Shown here: positions 21,501 to 33,309 of the stretch, piece after piece
How positions within the stretch are numbered: the stretch's first letter is position 1
How the letters are laid out: each line of letters opens with the position of its first letter
DNA from: Dasypus novemcinctus
Lineage: Eukaryota > Chordata > Mammalia > Cingulata > Dasypodidae
DNA: 64,000 bases
Assembly: GCF_030445035.2 (NCBI RefSeq)
Contig: NC_080673.1
Coordinates: 181,393,216-181,457,215, forward strand
Reading direction: 5' to 3'
Translations under genes and position numbers: made by a program
Notes under the pieces: generated by a model
Seen by the model: the letters and a program-made list of their open reading frames with translations, nothing else
What the model was told of the DNA's origin: nothing
The model's database searches: none

Positions 21501-22800
21501 TTCTTAGGCATTGGTGTGAACATTCTGGCAGGGGTAGTGGCTTAACCATCCTTCCCACCCCTGACCTGGGTTTAGTGCCTGACTTATGATGGATGATGGG
21601 CTGTTGCCTGGGGTATAGGAAAAACAGCCGCATAGCACCACACACGCAACCCAGAAAACTTCCAGGAGCTAAGTCACTCTGGCATCCTCAGAAGCTCTGA
21701 CACCACTGACATCCTCAAATTAGTATTGAACAGTTGCATTGCAGGGGACACATGAGGCACATGCTTCCCAGCCAAACCAGCTGATTCAACCCTGGTAAGC
21801 ACAGAAGGAGAGGATGCACTCCTGATGAATCTAGTCCAGAACTGATTCTTCCAGCAACCACCTTAATGATTATGTGATTCTCTTACTCCCACTCTGTTTT
21901 GAATGGTTTTAGGATAATTTTTAAACATGGCAACTCTAAGATTAATTGCATTGAGAGGCCGCATTGGGGAAAGAGGGAATAGGAGTAGGTGAATATAACT
22001 ATTTCCGATTGGAAATGTCATCCCTACACATAATAAAATATTCAAAGGCTTTTCAGTAGTGTTGACTTACTTATGAGTGATTCAAATGAATCACTGAAAA
22101 AAGTCATTTAATCTCTCATATAATGTATCTCTGAAATATTAGACTAGAATCACTGTTCATTTTTTTTTACCCAACAACCATTCTTATTCCTTATTCCTGT
22201 TCCTAGGTGAATTTGTTATCTATTATGGCTGCTTCCTTGGTAGGTTTAAAGGATGCCCCACTTTTGAGACAGTTTCAGATTTAGGCATGATGGTCCTGAA
22301 GGTAAAACATTCAGGATGATATGAATGCATGGTCTTTCATGAAAAACGGTGCAATATACATGTATTTTTCATCTGGAAAAAAAAAGCCAAGCAAAAGTAA
22401 AGGAAGAGAAATCCTTAAGCTGCTTACCTCCATTGTGTCTACAATCTCTTTTTTTTCTTTTGCATACATCATTTTAATAAAATTTATATCATTTTGCAAA
22501 AACACTTTTGTAAAAATATATTTTAATATAGACTTATATTGAGAAAGTTTTCCATATTACATGCTCTTCTATAAGATCATGTTTAATGTATGATATTCCA
22601 CTTGTCATCATTTTATTTTTAACTAGTAAAAATAACAGTTTATTGGCTCAAGGCACTTTTACATTTATTATCCTAGCTATTGACAGACCATTTCAAGGAA
22701 AAAATTTTGATGTAGTATACCAATATAAGAGGGAGAAATTGCTCACTGATGCATTAAAAACTTCACAAGTTACTCTATCTTCCAGAATTCTATTCCACAG
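21501..22800. other. Unassigned stretch
   Basis: No gene or clear repeat is seen. Reading frames of 60-102 codons here match no family. Confidence 0.4.
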
Positions 22801-22935
22801 TGTTTCAGGTTTTTTTCCTTTTTTAAACAAGTTCCATATTTACAGAAAAATCAAAAAAATATGTAAACACAGTTTCCATATACCACCCTATTAGTAACCC
22901 CTTACATTCTCTTAACGTCCAACTGCATGTGTTAA
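22801..22935 (-). mobile_element. Possible L1ME-type 3' fragment
   Basis: AAGTTCCATATTTACAGAAA, then CAGTTTCCATATACCACCC and TAACCCCTTACATTCTC, resemble the reverse of an L1M 3' UTR. The similarity is weak. Confidence 0.4.
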
Positions 22936-24380
22936 GAAGAGCCCTGAAAAAAATGGTTGCCATTGCCCTCTGCTCCCGAAATCTCTTTGCAGTGGGATGC
23001 TGATGCCATATGGCCAAATGGCCCATCTCTAGCAAAGTCAGGCTGGGTAACTTGAAATTGGTCATAGGGGGAATCTTTACACAATGGAAATTGGCGAAAG
23101 CTACTAACCAGGGCTCTTTTTATGACCTAAGAGCCAGGTGCTATTTTTTTATGCCCTTGCCCACTAATTCATCTCCTTTATCAAGCATTGCTGAGGTAAA
23201 AGATAGAGTTCCTACTCCAAGCTTCTGGCTGACTACACACACACACTTTGGAATATCCAGGAAACATTTCTTTACTAAGCAATAAAAACTAATCTTAGTC
23301 TTGTGAAAAATAGGTGTTTACTTCTATCATAAAAAAGAAAAGAATGAAATTCTTCATACATAATTCTTATTTTCACATAAGTATTCCCAAGATGTGTTAA
23401 CACCCTGACCTCCCTTTGAGGAAAAAAAAGGAATTGAACTAGCAACTCTTGTGCAGCTTATTATAAATTGCTCATGTGTCCCTTTTTCAAGCCATTTAGG
23501 TTTTAGGAACAGTGTTGATGCTTTCCTGGGTTGTACTGGTTAGTGAGCAGAGTATACCTGCAAGCATTATCCTGCCAGCCAGCCCCCGGTAAACATTTGG
23601 CATTCCAATGTGTTGTTTGCCTCAGATCTCACAGAGCCTAGAGTTAGGTGCTAAGGAGAGCTGCTACTTCCCTGCTGTGAATTAGTATGTTTCCACATGA
23701 ATGCATTAAATAGCCATCGTTAATAATCACCCAGGCATGGAACTGACAGACAAAAGATTTACAGGTTATGACTCTGTCACACCAACCTCATTTGTTCACT
23801 GATTTATTACAATTTCATGGTTAAGATAATACAAATTCTAGCTATGCTAAATTGTATGGATCTTAACACTTTCTCTGCCAAGCTGCATTACTAAACAATT
23901 TTTTTTAATCTTTTCTTAATTTTACTGGAAAAGATGAATTGAATAGGAATCAAGACATTTAGAAACTACTTAAAATAGCCCACTGGAGACCAAATAGTTC
24001 ACAGACCCTATTGTAGAATATTAAACCACTCTCTATGCTGGCTGCTCATGATGATAAAAACTCTGAAATGCCAACTAGCTGCTTGGGCTAGAAAGACAAA
24101 AAGACAATGCCACCTTTGTTTCTCTGAATCCAAATTGTTCTTAGGAATTTCAGAACAGACTTCTGTTTGCTCAAACTCATTAAATGAGATGGGTCACTGC
24201 CATCTCTCATGTAAACAATAGGCAATGATCAGAAACAGGAACCTCTCAGAAAAGCTAAAGGTCTCACCTGTCCGATGGTTAGATTCAGAAGCAAGGGAAA
24301 GAAGCCAGGCAGACCCCATAGGTGCCCATATTTACATAGTCATTGGTAAGGACCTAGGCCCTAGATGAGATTTTACATAG
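22936..24380. other. Unassigned stretch
   Basis: No gene is supported. The block at 23640-23900 is free of recognisable repeats and is noted as a possible conserved non-coding element. Confidence 0.4.
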
Positions 24381-24384
24381 AAAT

Positions 24385-24515
24385 GTATTCCTCTGTAGAC
24401 AAGACTTTGTCCCTAAAAAGCAGTCAATACGTTCTATCGATCTCTGTATTCTTGTGCCTGCCAAAATGCCTAGCATATATTAAATGCCCAACATTTTTGT
24501 TGCTTTCATACTCAG
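24385..24515 (+). mobile_element. L2 LINE 3' end
   Basis: AGACAAGACTTTGTCCCTAA, then TCTCTGTATTCTTGTGCCTG and AATGCCTAGCATATATTAAAT, match the L2 tail in order. Confidence 0.65.
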
Positions 24516-24538
24516 GAAATGTACTCTATTTTGCAGTA

Positions 24539-24956
24539 TGTCTTGGTTTTCCAGGCTGCTAAGTCAAATATCACACAATGGATTTGCTTAACAATGGGAA
24601 TTTATGGGCTCACAGTTTCAGAGACTCTACAGCTTGTGTCCTCTTGGGGTAAGTAGCATGCTGGCTGGCCAGCAAACATTGGGTCCTTGGCTTTCCTGTC
24701 ACATGGTGATGTCTTCTCCTTTACCTTTGGGTTCCATTGACTTCTAGCTTCCAGCCCTCCCACCCCCGCCCCATGGCTTTCTCCTCATGTCTGAGTTTCT
24801 TCTCTTTATAAAAGACTCCATCTGGATTAAGGTCTGCCCTCATTCATTCAAGGTAACATCTTGAAGAGATACTATTTGCAATAGGTTTACATGCACAGAA
24901 ATGCAGATCAAGACCAAGAAGGGTCTAGATCAGGGTGTATAATTCAATACACCACA
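24539..24956 (-). mobile_element. Solo LTR, MaLR type (LTR family C)
   Basis: The plus strand begins TGTCTTGGTTTTCCAGGCTG and ends AATTCAATACACCACA. On the minus strand these are TG...CA ends. Shared blocks with the LTRs at 44881-45765 include GGGCTCACAGTTT and AACATCTTGAAGAG / AACATCTTCAAGAG. No clear 5 bp target duplication is visible. Confidence 0.75.
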
Positions 24957-25576
24957 TGCTGTGAATGAAAAATGTCATGTTAAAAAAAAACCTTCACAAG
25001 TCACTGAAAAGAAAGGAGTTCTCCTTTTGCAACATCAGCACATAACTCTGTCTCAATGTACTGGCTTCTGTTATTATCAAGAGTCAGCTGAAGGTGAGCA
25101 ATAGAATGTCCTGCAACATTTGCCTACTTTCCCAGCCTCTCTCTCTCAGTAGTTCTCTCCTTCCCTATTTTCTGGGTTTCTTCTCCTCTTATAAGACAAT
25201 TACTTTTTCTGATTGATTTCCTGATTATATTTTTTAGAAACTCATCCAATAAATTAGCAAGTCAATCTGAAATTGCTTTTAAAATCTTCCAGCTCTTATT
25301 CTGTACTGAGAGCCTTTTTTTCAATTCTTTAATACATTTTTAACATTAAAAATCAAGATGGAAAGTAGGGAACAGTTTTGGGTTGATTTTTTTTTCAGTC
25401 ATAAAAGAATCCAAAATAATAAAAAGGTTCTGAAGGTAAGTCTGATTTAGAATTTGTTCCATTAATTTACTGTAGAATTGCAAAGATGAATCTACGTGGA
25501 ATACTCCTTGCTCTTCATGAACCATTCCCTTCATTTTCTTGTAAATACAAACCAATGTTTTTTATATTTAACAACT
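24957..25576. other. Unassigned stretch
   Basis: No gene or clear repeat is recognised. Confidence 0.4.
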
Positions 25577-25721
25577 GTGATAGATTGTTATACTCACTGC
25601 CTCAAAAAAAAAAAATCACAATTCCCGATATCCACACCTTCTGTTGTCCCTTCATTCAATGATGATGAATTTGGTTATATAATTTGATTTGGCCAATGGG
25701 ACATCAACAAGGATAATAATG

Positions 25722-26152
25722 TTGGTGGCGGACTTGGCCCAATGGATAGGGCATCCAGCTACCACGTGGGAGGTCTGCAGTTCAAACCCAGGGCCTCCTT
25801 GACCCATGTGGAGCTGGCCCATGGCAGTGCTGATGCACCCAAGGAGTGCCCTGCCACACACGGGTGTCCCCCGTGTAGGGGAGCCCCACGTGCAAGGAGT
25901 GCGCCCCGTAAGGAGAGCCACCCAGAGCGAAAGAAAGTGCAGCCTGCCTGGGAATGGCGCCGCACACATGGAGAGCTGACGCAGCAAGGTGACGCAACAA
26001 AAAGAGACACAGATTCCCGTGCCGCTGACAACAACAGAAGCAGACAAAGAAGACGCAGCAAATAGACACAGAGAACAGACAACTGGGGTGGGGTGGGGGG
26101 CGAAGGAGTGAGAAATAAATAAATAAATAAATAAATAAATCTTTTTTAAAAA
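25722..26152 (+). mobile_element. DAS SINE (armadillo tRNA-derived)
   Basis: The tRNA-like head has the A box TGGCCCAATGGATAGGGC at 25735-25752 and a B box GTTCAAACCC near 25780-25789. The body ends in (AAAT)n and a short A tail. It is flanked by AAGGATAATAATG at 25709-25721 and 26153-26165, a perfect 13 bp target duplication. The antisense reading frames of 107-141 codons over this SINE are not genes. Confidence 0.95.
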
Positions 26153-26352
26153 AAGGATAATAATGCAAGGAAAGGCTTGAAAAGCATTTCCTCTTTGGGA
26201 TTGCCATCCTAAGATACTTCCTTCAAGATATGAGGAAGCTCACTCAATCTAGCCTCTTTCTAAATGAAAGACCACATGGAAGGAGAAGCCTAGTCATCTT
26301 GGCCATTCCAGAGAAGCCCAACTCCAGTCAACTCTCCAATCAAATGAACCAC

Positions 26353-26784
26353 ATAGGGAAGCAGATTTGGCTCAATGGATAGAGTGTCTGACTACTACAT
26401 GGGAGGTCCAGGGTTCAAACCCAGGGTCTCCTGACCCATGTGATAAACTGGCCCATGCGCAGTGCTGATGCACGCAAGGAGTGTCATGCCACACAAGGGT
26501 GTCCCCTGCATAGGGGAGCCCCATGCACAAGGAGTGCACCCCATAAGGAGAGCTGCCCAGTGCGAATAAAAAGTGCAGCCTGACCAGGAGAGGAGCCACA
26601 CACGTGGAGAGCTGATGCAGCAAGATGACACAACAAAAAGAGACACAGATTCCCAGTGCCACTGACAAGGATAAAAGCAGACACAGAAGAACACACAGTG
26701 AATGGACACATAGAGCAGACAACTGATGGGCGGGAGGGTGGGGAAAGGGAGAGAAATAAATAAAAAAATAAATCTTAAAAAAAA
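26353..26784 (+). mobile_element. DAS SINE (armadillo tRNA-derived)
   Basis: Same family as the copy 200 bases upstream, but more diverged (A box TGGCTCAATGGATAGAGTG). The flanking 11 bp duplication AAATGAACCAC is at 26342-26352 and 26785-26795. It interrupts the same LTR. Antisense frames of 149 and 167 codons arise from the SINE. Confidence 0.95.
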
Positions 26785-26870
26785 AAATGAACCACCTAAG
26801 TGAAATACCCAGCCAACCCACGTACTCATGAAAAATAATAAATTCTTAATGTTTAAAGCCACAAAGCAAG

Positions 26871-26888
26871 TGGTATCAGAAGCAGAGA
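26871..26888 (+). other. Primer-binding-site-like sequence of the provirus
   Basis: TGGTATCAGAAGCAGAGA directly follows the LTR end. It fits the tRNA-Leu-type primer site of ERVL/MaLR elements. Confidence 0.65.
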
Positions 26889-27850
26889 GTGCCACCATAA
26901 AAAAAAAAAAAAAACTAAATCATGAGAAATTAATTTTAATACAAGGAAGTGGGCAGAGGCTGGAAAAGCAACAATGAGGTTGTGATGAATGCCAGAAGAT
27001 GCTGAACAAAGTGATAGCAGAAGTTGGAAAGATGGTGAGTATATTAGTCTCTCATTGTAAAAAATTACCATAGACACAGTGGCTTAGAACAACACATATT
27101 TATCATTTTACAGTTCTGAAGGTCAGAAATTCCAAATGGGTCTTATGGAGCCAAAATCCATTTATCAGCTGAACTGCATTCCTTATGGAAGTTCTAGAGA
27201 AGAAAATGTTCCCTTTCTTTTTGAAGGTACATGGGCTGCCTGGATTCCTTGACTTGTGTCCTCTCCTTCCACGTTCCAGCCATCAGCACCACACCTCCAA
27301 ATCTCTCTCCATGCCCCAACCTCTGCTTTCCTAACTACATCTCCTTCCCTGTATCTGCCTCTTCTGCCTCCCTCTTCCCCTTCCCTTATAAGGTTCTTGT
27401 GATTGCTTTGGGCCCACTCAGATAATCCAGGAGTTTCTCCCATCTTAATCACACCTGCAAAGTCTCTTTAGTCATGTCAAGTGACATATCCAGAGATTTC
27501 AGAGATTAGGGTGTGGACATCTCCAGGGGGTCATTTTCTGTTTACCACAGTGAAGAAACAGGCTGGAAAGATAGTATGGTTCATGGCTTGAAGTAAAAGC
27601 AATTTGCAAAATCTCTATCTACATTAATTTGGAAGACAGAAAATGGATTTGTGGATTTGGCTGAGGAGATTTCCAGGCAGAATGTTGAAAGTGCTAACCC
27701 ATTCTTTATATGAGAGTGATTATTTACAAAGAGAACTGTTTGTTTCCCAAGCAGAATTTCAAGGAAATATAGAAAAATCATGATGCCCTGGCTTGGAAAA
27801 TAAGACTACTTTACAATTTCACTATTTTTACTCAGTAAAAGAATAAAAAT
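26889..27850 (+). mobile_element. MaLR-type internal region, split by an MLT1 LTR
   Basis: The left piece is 26889-27039 and the right piece 27550 to about 27850. The right piece contains TTGGCTGAGGAGATTTCCAG then GCAGAATGTTGAAAGTG, the gag-remnant phrase also seen in the provirus at 9.1-10.5 kb. No open gag or pol frame survives. Confidence 0.65.
27040..27549 (-). mobile_element. MLT1-type solo LTR
   Basis: Reverse MLT1 phrasing is seen: ATTAGTCTCTCATTG, AATTACCATAGACACAGTGG, CTTAGAACAACACATATTTA, CAGTTCTGAAGGTCAGAAAT and CCCTTATAAGGTTC. The ends are flanked by GTGAG (27035-27039) and GTGAA (27550-27554), a 5 bp duplication with one mismatch, as expected for ERVL/MaLR insertion. Confidence 0.85.
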
Positions 27851-29264
27851 GTGAAAAGTGACCTCAGGGTTAAGACCAAATCACAGATGTATCTATATGA
27901 CCATTTGCTATGACCTCAGAAAGATTTAGCAAAGTGCTTAGTGAGACACACTCAAATAGACGAAAGAGTTTCTAAAAATCTTAAAGGCAATACCCCACTG
28001 TACTCTGACACTTAGCCTAAAGTAGAGAGAGGTTTATCTCAAAAAGAATTATGGATGTGACTTTAGGGGCATGAAGTGAACACAGCCAGATTCACAAAAT
28101 GCCCACTGAGTGTCCAAGTGTAAATTTGTTCTATCAGCTTGGATTACAAAGGCATAGAGAGTTCACACTGAAAGTGGCTCTAGGCCTCCAACTTCCTGTA
28201 CACAGGAAGCGGACTGAGAAAGCTATCTGGATGAATTTCTTCAACAATGGGACATCAGCAAATGTCACACAAATGTAGAGATTCCAGAAGTGCTTACACT
28301 TTTGGGGCTTGTCCTCCTGGAATCCTGCCCCCATCATGGCTCAGTCTAGCCTCCTTGGGATTGAAAAAGCACATGGAGAGAAGGGCCCAGCCTTTCAGCA
28401 ATGTGAACAAACTCAGCAGAAGAGCGGAAAACCACCCAGTCAAACACCAGAATCATTGCACAGCATTAGGTAATCAGAATAAGAATTAAGGAGATGCATG
28501 GTCCCAGAAGCTGCTGAGAGCAAAGGAAGCTAAGTTCCAGTGTAACTGCCCTCTTTTTTGTACCAAGAGCCAGCTTACCTCCCCAGCTGCTCTGCAAACC
28601 ACACTTCCCACCCCAGCATCCCTTCCGTTGCTACGGGATTGTCTTTCATAAATCCCATCTCCCCTATCAATCCACCTCCTGCCTTCTCTTGCCTCTACCC
28701 CAAAACACCAAGTATCGTATTTTATGAATTGTAGAACATGTTGCCAATATTTAGTGAAAGTTTAACGAGTTTTTAAAATAACATTAGCCCTTACATGATG
28801 TCTTAAATACATCCTTGAGCCTTCTATATTACAACAGCCCTAATGATAAGGTTCCAAGTGCATCCTGGGAATAAACCAGTATTAAAGGAACTGCTTGAGT
28901 AGCTTGTTAGAGAAGACACTTCTCTCCTTCAAAATATTTTGCTATTTTTGCAAAAGCATCTGGTGTTACTTGAAGTACTTTCTTTTTCCACTCCAGATTC
29001 TACCTGATCCTGGGCTCCCAAGCAGAGTCTCAGGAAAATTAGAAACTTCTCTACCACATAGATTGATGAGGCAGATCCAAGTAGTACTTCAGGGCCAAGT
29101 CCCTCCCGGGAAGGCACTTCCGTGCTTAGGAAAGGACATTAACTCTTCCAGTTTTCAGCTCACTATTCTGTCTCCTAGAAAATGAAAGAGGGAAATGATC
29201 CAAACAAGCTCTCATACTCACTTCCAAGAACACTGGAGAGAAACAAGCTGTCACCTATATTATT
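27851..29264. other. Unassigned stretch
   Basis: No gene or named repeat is found. The overlapping frames at 28134-28489 and 28895-29185 match nothing. Confidence 0.4.
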
Positions 29265-29435
29265 TAGCTAATCCTATCCTCAGACCTGTGAGGTAGGCAG
29301 GCCTGTATTATCCTATCTCCTTCACAAATAAGAAAAACTGAGGCTCCAGAGGGATACGTGACTCCCACGAGGACACAGAACTTGTACATGGTATAACCAC
29401 GGCTTAAACCCAGGTCGTACTTTGAAACAAGATTC
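29265..29435 (-). mobile_element. MIR SINE
   Basis: CTAATCCTATCCTCAGACC, CTGTGAGGTAGGCAGGCC, AAAACTGAGGCTCCAGAGGG and GGCTTAAACCCAGGTCGT follow the reverse MIR consensus. Confidence 0.85.
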
Positions 29436-29589
29436 TCGCAATTGTTGATTTATGGCAAAACCTGGATCTTCCCCTTACTAGGCAGGTGAATTTGAACCTA
29501 TTTTGTAATTTCATGTGTGAGCAGTAGATAATAGTAGATGCACTGCAGAGTCATTACGAGGATTACATCAGCTAGAATAGAGGAGAAAC

Positions 29590-29850
29590 AGAGAGCAGCA
29601 GTTAAGGCAGTAGGCTCTGAGCCAAGTTCTTAGGTTCAAGATCCAATTCTATTGCTTCCAAGCTGTGTAGCCTGGTGAAAGTTACTTATCATCTCTGTGC
29701 CTCTGTTTCCACAGCTTTAAAATGGAGATAAATATAATAAACTGACTTAATAGGATTTGGGGGAAGATTAAATATAGCTAATATATGAAAGATTCTTGTA
29801 ACAGGATCTTGTTTATAATAAGTATCCACTTTCATTTTACATAAAGCCTG
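29590..29850 (+). mobile_element. MIR SINE, nearly full length
   Basis: It runs from GCAGTTAAGGCAGTAGGCTC through CCAAGCTGTGTAGCCTGG, TCTCTGTGCCTCTGTTTCC and TTAAAATGGAGATAAATA to the tail. It is among the best-preserved MIRs in the window. Confidence 0.9.
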
Positions 29851-31689
29851 GTATGTGACCCTCAATTGGCTAAAAGTTCAGCACTCTTGCAGCTCTTTCA
29901 CTCAAGGCTATTTTAAACTTTAGGGTTTCCAGAGCCTCCTCAGTGTATCAAAATGTCCAAGAAACACAAGTTCTATTGGTTGGCACTGTTTTAAAAAAAA
30001 ACTTTACCCAAATGAATAGTTTGTCTCTGCTTTGATGAGACACAAATGGTTTTTTTGCCTGACTGTACTTGACTGCATTAAGTAAATTATTCACTGTAAG
30101 AGAGGGAAAGGTTGAACATTTTTTAAAGAAAAAAGAAAATTTAGAAAGCTCCATGGGCCCCTGTGGAGTTGAGCAGACACCCTTAAAAAATGATGTCTCA
30201 GAGAATTGAGACTGTATGCCAGCCATTCAGCAAACTTAGGCCATCGTCCCTCAGCCTCTGCGACTCAGAGCTCTAGGGATGGAGAGCAAAGTCAGTCAGA
30301 AACATTAATAAATCCTGAGTCTGAAAATAGAGGAATTCAAAAATAAAGACAGAAGTTCAATGTATATTATGGGGAGTTTCATTATATAAGCACCTTTCAC
30401 TTATTAGACTTTAAATACATGCTTCCAGGTAAAAGAGAAGGAGAAAGCCAGAGAGATAGGGAGACAGAAATAACTACACAAGAAGTGGATTTAATTCCCA
30501 TCAAAATTCCTCTTCAAGGCCTGGGAATGAGAGTGGCATGGGAATGTGATTCAGTCACCTCCTCAGTAACTTCCCATGTGTCTCTAACTTGAGTGTGAGG
30601 GTGGGAGTTAAGGATACTTGCTTCTTATACAGCCTGGCCCTAACACAAGTCCTTTTTCAGTATTCAACCAAAGGAAGAGCCATCTGTTCCAACACTGGAG
30701 GAAAAGCTGGCCGTAGTGGATTTTCTAATCCAGATGTTAGCCTCTAAGGGGTTGCCTTCCTAATGATTTTCGAGTGCAATCTTAACAACAGGAGGTCTTC
30801 ATCTTATATGCAGTTCCATTGTTCTGTAGTTTCTTAGAATTTGTAAAATATTGTTCCCACTCTGACCCCTTACTGCAACCAGAAGAAAGAAACTTCAGTC
30901 CTGCAATAGTGCAGGACATCATGCCTTCTAATTTCACATCCATAAATTTAATTGGATTGCATTTTGAGGGCACACAGAATTGAAATCATGTGTAAAAAAA
31001 GAAAAATGAGTATCTACATTATGGTTTCACCAATCCTATGATTACTGTGTCTTCATCCCATCCAAGTAACTTAATGCACTGAATCTGCAGCCACTGGACT
31101 TCAGCTGCATGCCTGAGATAGAATTTAATGCTTGCAATAGTGAAACTCAGTAACAGTAATTTCTAAAAGAAAAAAAAATAGAATATTAGAATAGCTATAG
31201 TAATATGCTTTCATCTTCTGGAATGAAGATGACACCATTATCAGTTGGACTTGTTTTAAGTTTATCTGAAGCTAATTTATACTGAACGGAATAAATATTG
31301 CTTCTTCCAAGAAACTGGGGAGAAGGGGCACACTCTCAGAGAGGCTTCTAGAAACAGAGCCTTTACCACAGAGGAGATTCAGGTAGATGCAATTTCTGTT
31401 TTCATTAGAGTTAATATTTATTAAACCTGAAGTTTTATTTTATATTCTAAATAAAATTGAAATTATCCCATTTTCACTTTTTCAAACTGATTACGGTATA
31501 TTAAATTCTAATATCTAGAATATCTTATTAAAAAGTGAAACAAAACAAAAACAAAAGAAAGCAAAAAAAAAATTCTCAATGTTTGATTGATAGCTGCTAG
31601 TTGAATCCATTTCCTCTAGTCTGATGGGTCTCTGAGAGAGAGATACTAAGCAGTAGGAAAGAAATACAAAATAGTCCAAAAAGATATGT
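29851..31689. other. Unassigned stretch
   Basis: No gene or clear repeat is recognised in 1.8 kb. Frames are short and unrelated to known families. Confidence 0.4.
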
Positions 31690-31900
31690 CTGAGTTGGGA
31701 ACTGTATTCAAAAGCAGATTGTTCCCCTTGCTGTGTGTCCTTGAACAAGTTATAACCCCTCTGAACCCCAGCTATTAATAGTAATAATATTGAGGTATTG
31801 TCATGAAAATGAAGTAAAATAATGTAGTAAATGGGTTGGCAAAGCACCTGGCACAATAGAGGTACCCAGTAAGAATTTTTTATTGTTATATGAAAACACT
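31690..31900 (+). mobile_element. MIR SINE
   Basis: CCTTGCTGTGTGTCCTTGAA, then CAAGTTATAACCCCTCTGAA and AGCACCTGGCACAATAGAGG, match the forward MIR consensus. Confidence 0.8.
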
Positions 31901-32021
31901 GTTCAATTAGTGAGAAAGGTCATGAAGAAAAAATACAAGATGGCATGGGATTGTACAAGGGGGAGGGTTGATTTGCCAGGATTGGACAACCTCCAAGTTT
32001 GAGGATGTTCTGTTTAGTCTA

Positions 32022-32628
32022 TGTGACAGTTTGAAGCTGGATGGAGCCCAGAAAACCCTGTTCTTAAAGCTAATCCATTCCCATGCAGTGCATATAAACT
32101 GATTTTAGGTAGGACCTTTTGATTAAGTTACTTCAGTCAAGGGCCTCTGATTAGATTGCAGAACCCGGGGCGGGGGGGGGGGGGGGGGGGGGAGGGGGGG
32201 CCTCTTGTGTCTTAATCCTCTTACTGAAGTTCTTTATAAATGAAGGACTAAAAAGACACAAAAACAAAGGGAAAAAGCTACACAGACAGAGAAACCCCAA
32301 GAGGCTGAGAGACAGGTTCTGGAGGCCAGAGGCTGGAATCAGCAGAGCACAGAGGCATGGAAAGAGGCCTCTGAGAGGCTGAATGAGAAGCAAGAAGCTG
32401 AAAGCAGTGTGGCCCAGAGGAGAAGGCAGGGACTGGCAGAGCGCCATTATGCCTGGCCACGTGGCAGACCAGGATTACCAGTAGCCAGCCTTCTGGTAGA
32501 TCTCATGTTGCCTTCATGTGGACATAATCACAGCCTCAAAACTCTAAGCTCTTAACCTAAGTGATCCCATTGTAAAAGTCAGCTCATTTCTGGTAGATTC
32601 CATTGGCAGACTTTAGCAAATTAAACCA
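32022..32628 (+). mobile_element. Solo LTR, family B
   Basis: It begins TGTGACAGTTTGAAGC and ends TTTAGCAAATTAAACCA. It shares its full layout with the LTR at 62421-63511, including TAGGACCTTTTGATTA, GGGAAAAAGCTAC and AGAGAAACCCCAAGAGGCTG. A G-rich tract at 32167-32200 interrupts the shared sequence. No internal proviral sequence flanks it. Confidence 0.8.
32167..32200 (+). repeat. Poly(G) tract, longest run G21
   Basis: A G4, C, G21, A, G7 arrangement at 32167-32200 lies within an LTR. The related LTR at 62.6 kb has only GGTGGG at the equivalent place. Confidence 0.9.
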
Positions 32629-32639
32629 GTGTCGGATTT

Positions 32640-32852
32640 GAAATTTGTACAACCAAGTTAACTAGGCAGAGAAGTCTCCTGAAGTGAGGACAGAACATGT
32701 GACATTGGGGAACAAATGTCTGAGAGCAAGATGGGGAATGGGAGGAGGTCAGCCCGGTGTGACAGGGTAGAGCCAATTCAGGAAGAGCCTGGCAGGCATT
32801 GGGAGGAATTTGAATTTCACCCTAAATACGATGGGGAGTTAGTGAAGCTTTC
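32640..32852 (+). mobile_element. Old interspersed repeat fragment, name uncertain
   Basis: It contains GGCAGGCATTGGGAGGAATT then TGAATTTCACCCTAAATACG and ATGGGGAGTTAGTGAAG. This phrase set recurs in a common ancient mammalian repeat, also seen at 55.75-56.4 kb. It is broken by a DAS SINE. Confidence 0.5.
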
Positions 32853-33258
32853 TTTTTTTTTTTTCTTTTTTACTTCTCTCCCCTTCCCCGCCACCCGGGT
32901 TGTCTGTTCTCTTGTTCTCTGTGTCTATTTGCTGCGTGCTCTTCTTTGTCCACTTCTGTTGTTGTCAGCGGCACGGGAATCTGTGTTTCTTTTTTCGTTG
33001 CATCATCTTGTTGTGTCAGCTCTCCGTGTATGCGGCGCCATTCCTGGGCCAGCTGCACTTTCTTTCGCACTGGGTTGCTCTCCTTATGGGGTGCACTCCT
33101 TGCACGTGGGGCTCCCATTTGTGGGGACACCCCTGCATTGCACGGCACTCCTTGCGTGCATCAGCACTGCATGGACCAGCTCCATACGGGTCAAGGAGGC
33201 CCAGGGTTTGAACTCCCATGTGGTAGATGGATGCCCTAACCACTGGGCCAAGTCCGAC
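32853..33258 (-). mobile_element. DAS SINE (armadillo tRNA-derived), minus strand
   Basis: The plus strand starts with T-rich tail sequence and CTTCTCTCCCCTTCCCCGCC. It ends at the tRNA-like head (CCTAACCACTGGGCCAAGTC). AGCTTT at both ends (32846 and 33259) is a possible, low-complexity target duplication. The 211-codon frame at 32716-33351 is SINE sequence plus flank and not a gene. Confidence 0.93.
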
Positions 33259-33263
33259 AGCTT

Positions 33264-33309
33264 TTTTGTTTTGTTTTGTTTTGTTTTGTTTTGTTTTGTT
33301 TTGTTTTGT
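33264..33309 (+). repeat. (GTTTT)n microsatellite
   Basis: About nine pentamers adjoin the head of the minus-strand DAS SINE. Confidence 0.95.

Larger units (their letters stand above)
25577..26870 (+). mobile_element. 5' LTR of a MaLR/ERVL-type provirus, carrying two DAS SINEs
   Basis: The LTR starts TGTGATAGATTGTTATACTC and ends AATAATAAATTCTTAATG, then AAAGCCACAAAGCAAG, right before a primer-binding-site sequence. Its own sequence is 25577-25721, 26153-26352 and 26785-26870, about 430 bp once the two SINEs are removed. The proviral interior follows to about 27850. Confidence 0.7.

Noticed and set aside
25735-25800. A tRNA gene with A and B boxes
   Set aside because: The boxes are the head of a SINE. 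No tRNA cloverleaf end or anticodon arm is preserved, and the same head recurs in all copies.
25652-26207. Several antisense reading frames of 107-141 codons
   Set aside because: They lie within a DAS SINE, and near-identical frames recur in every DAS copy (26.4-26.9, 32.7-33.4, 52.6-53.1 and 62.8-63.2 kb). They come from repeat sequence, not genes.
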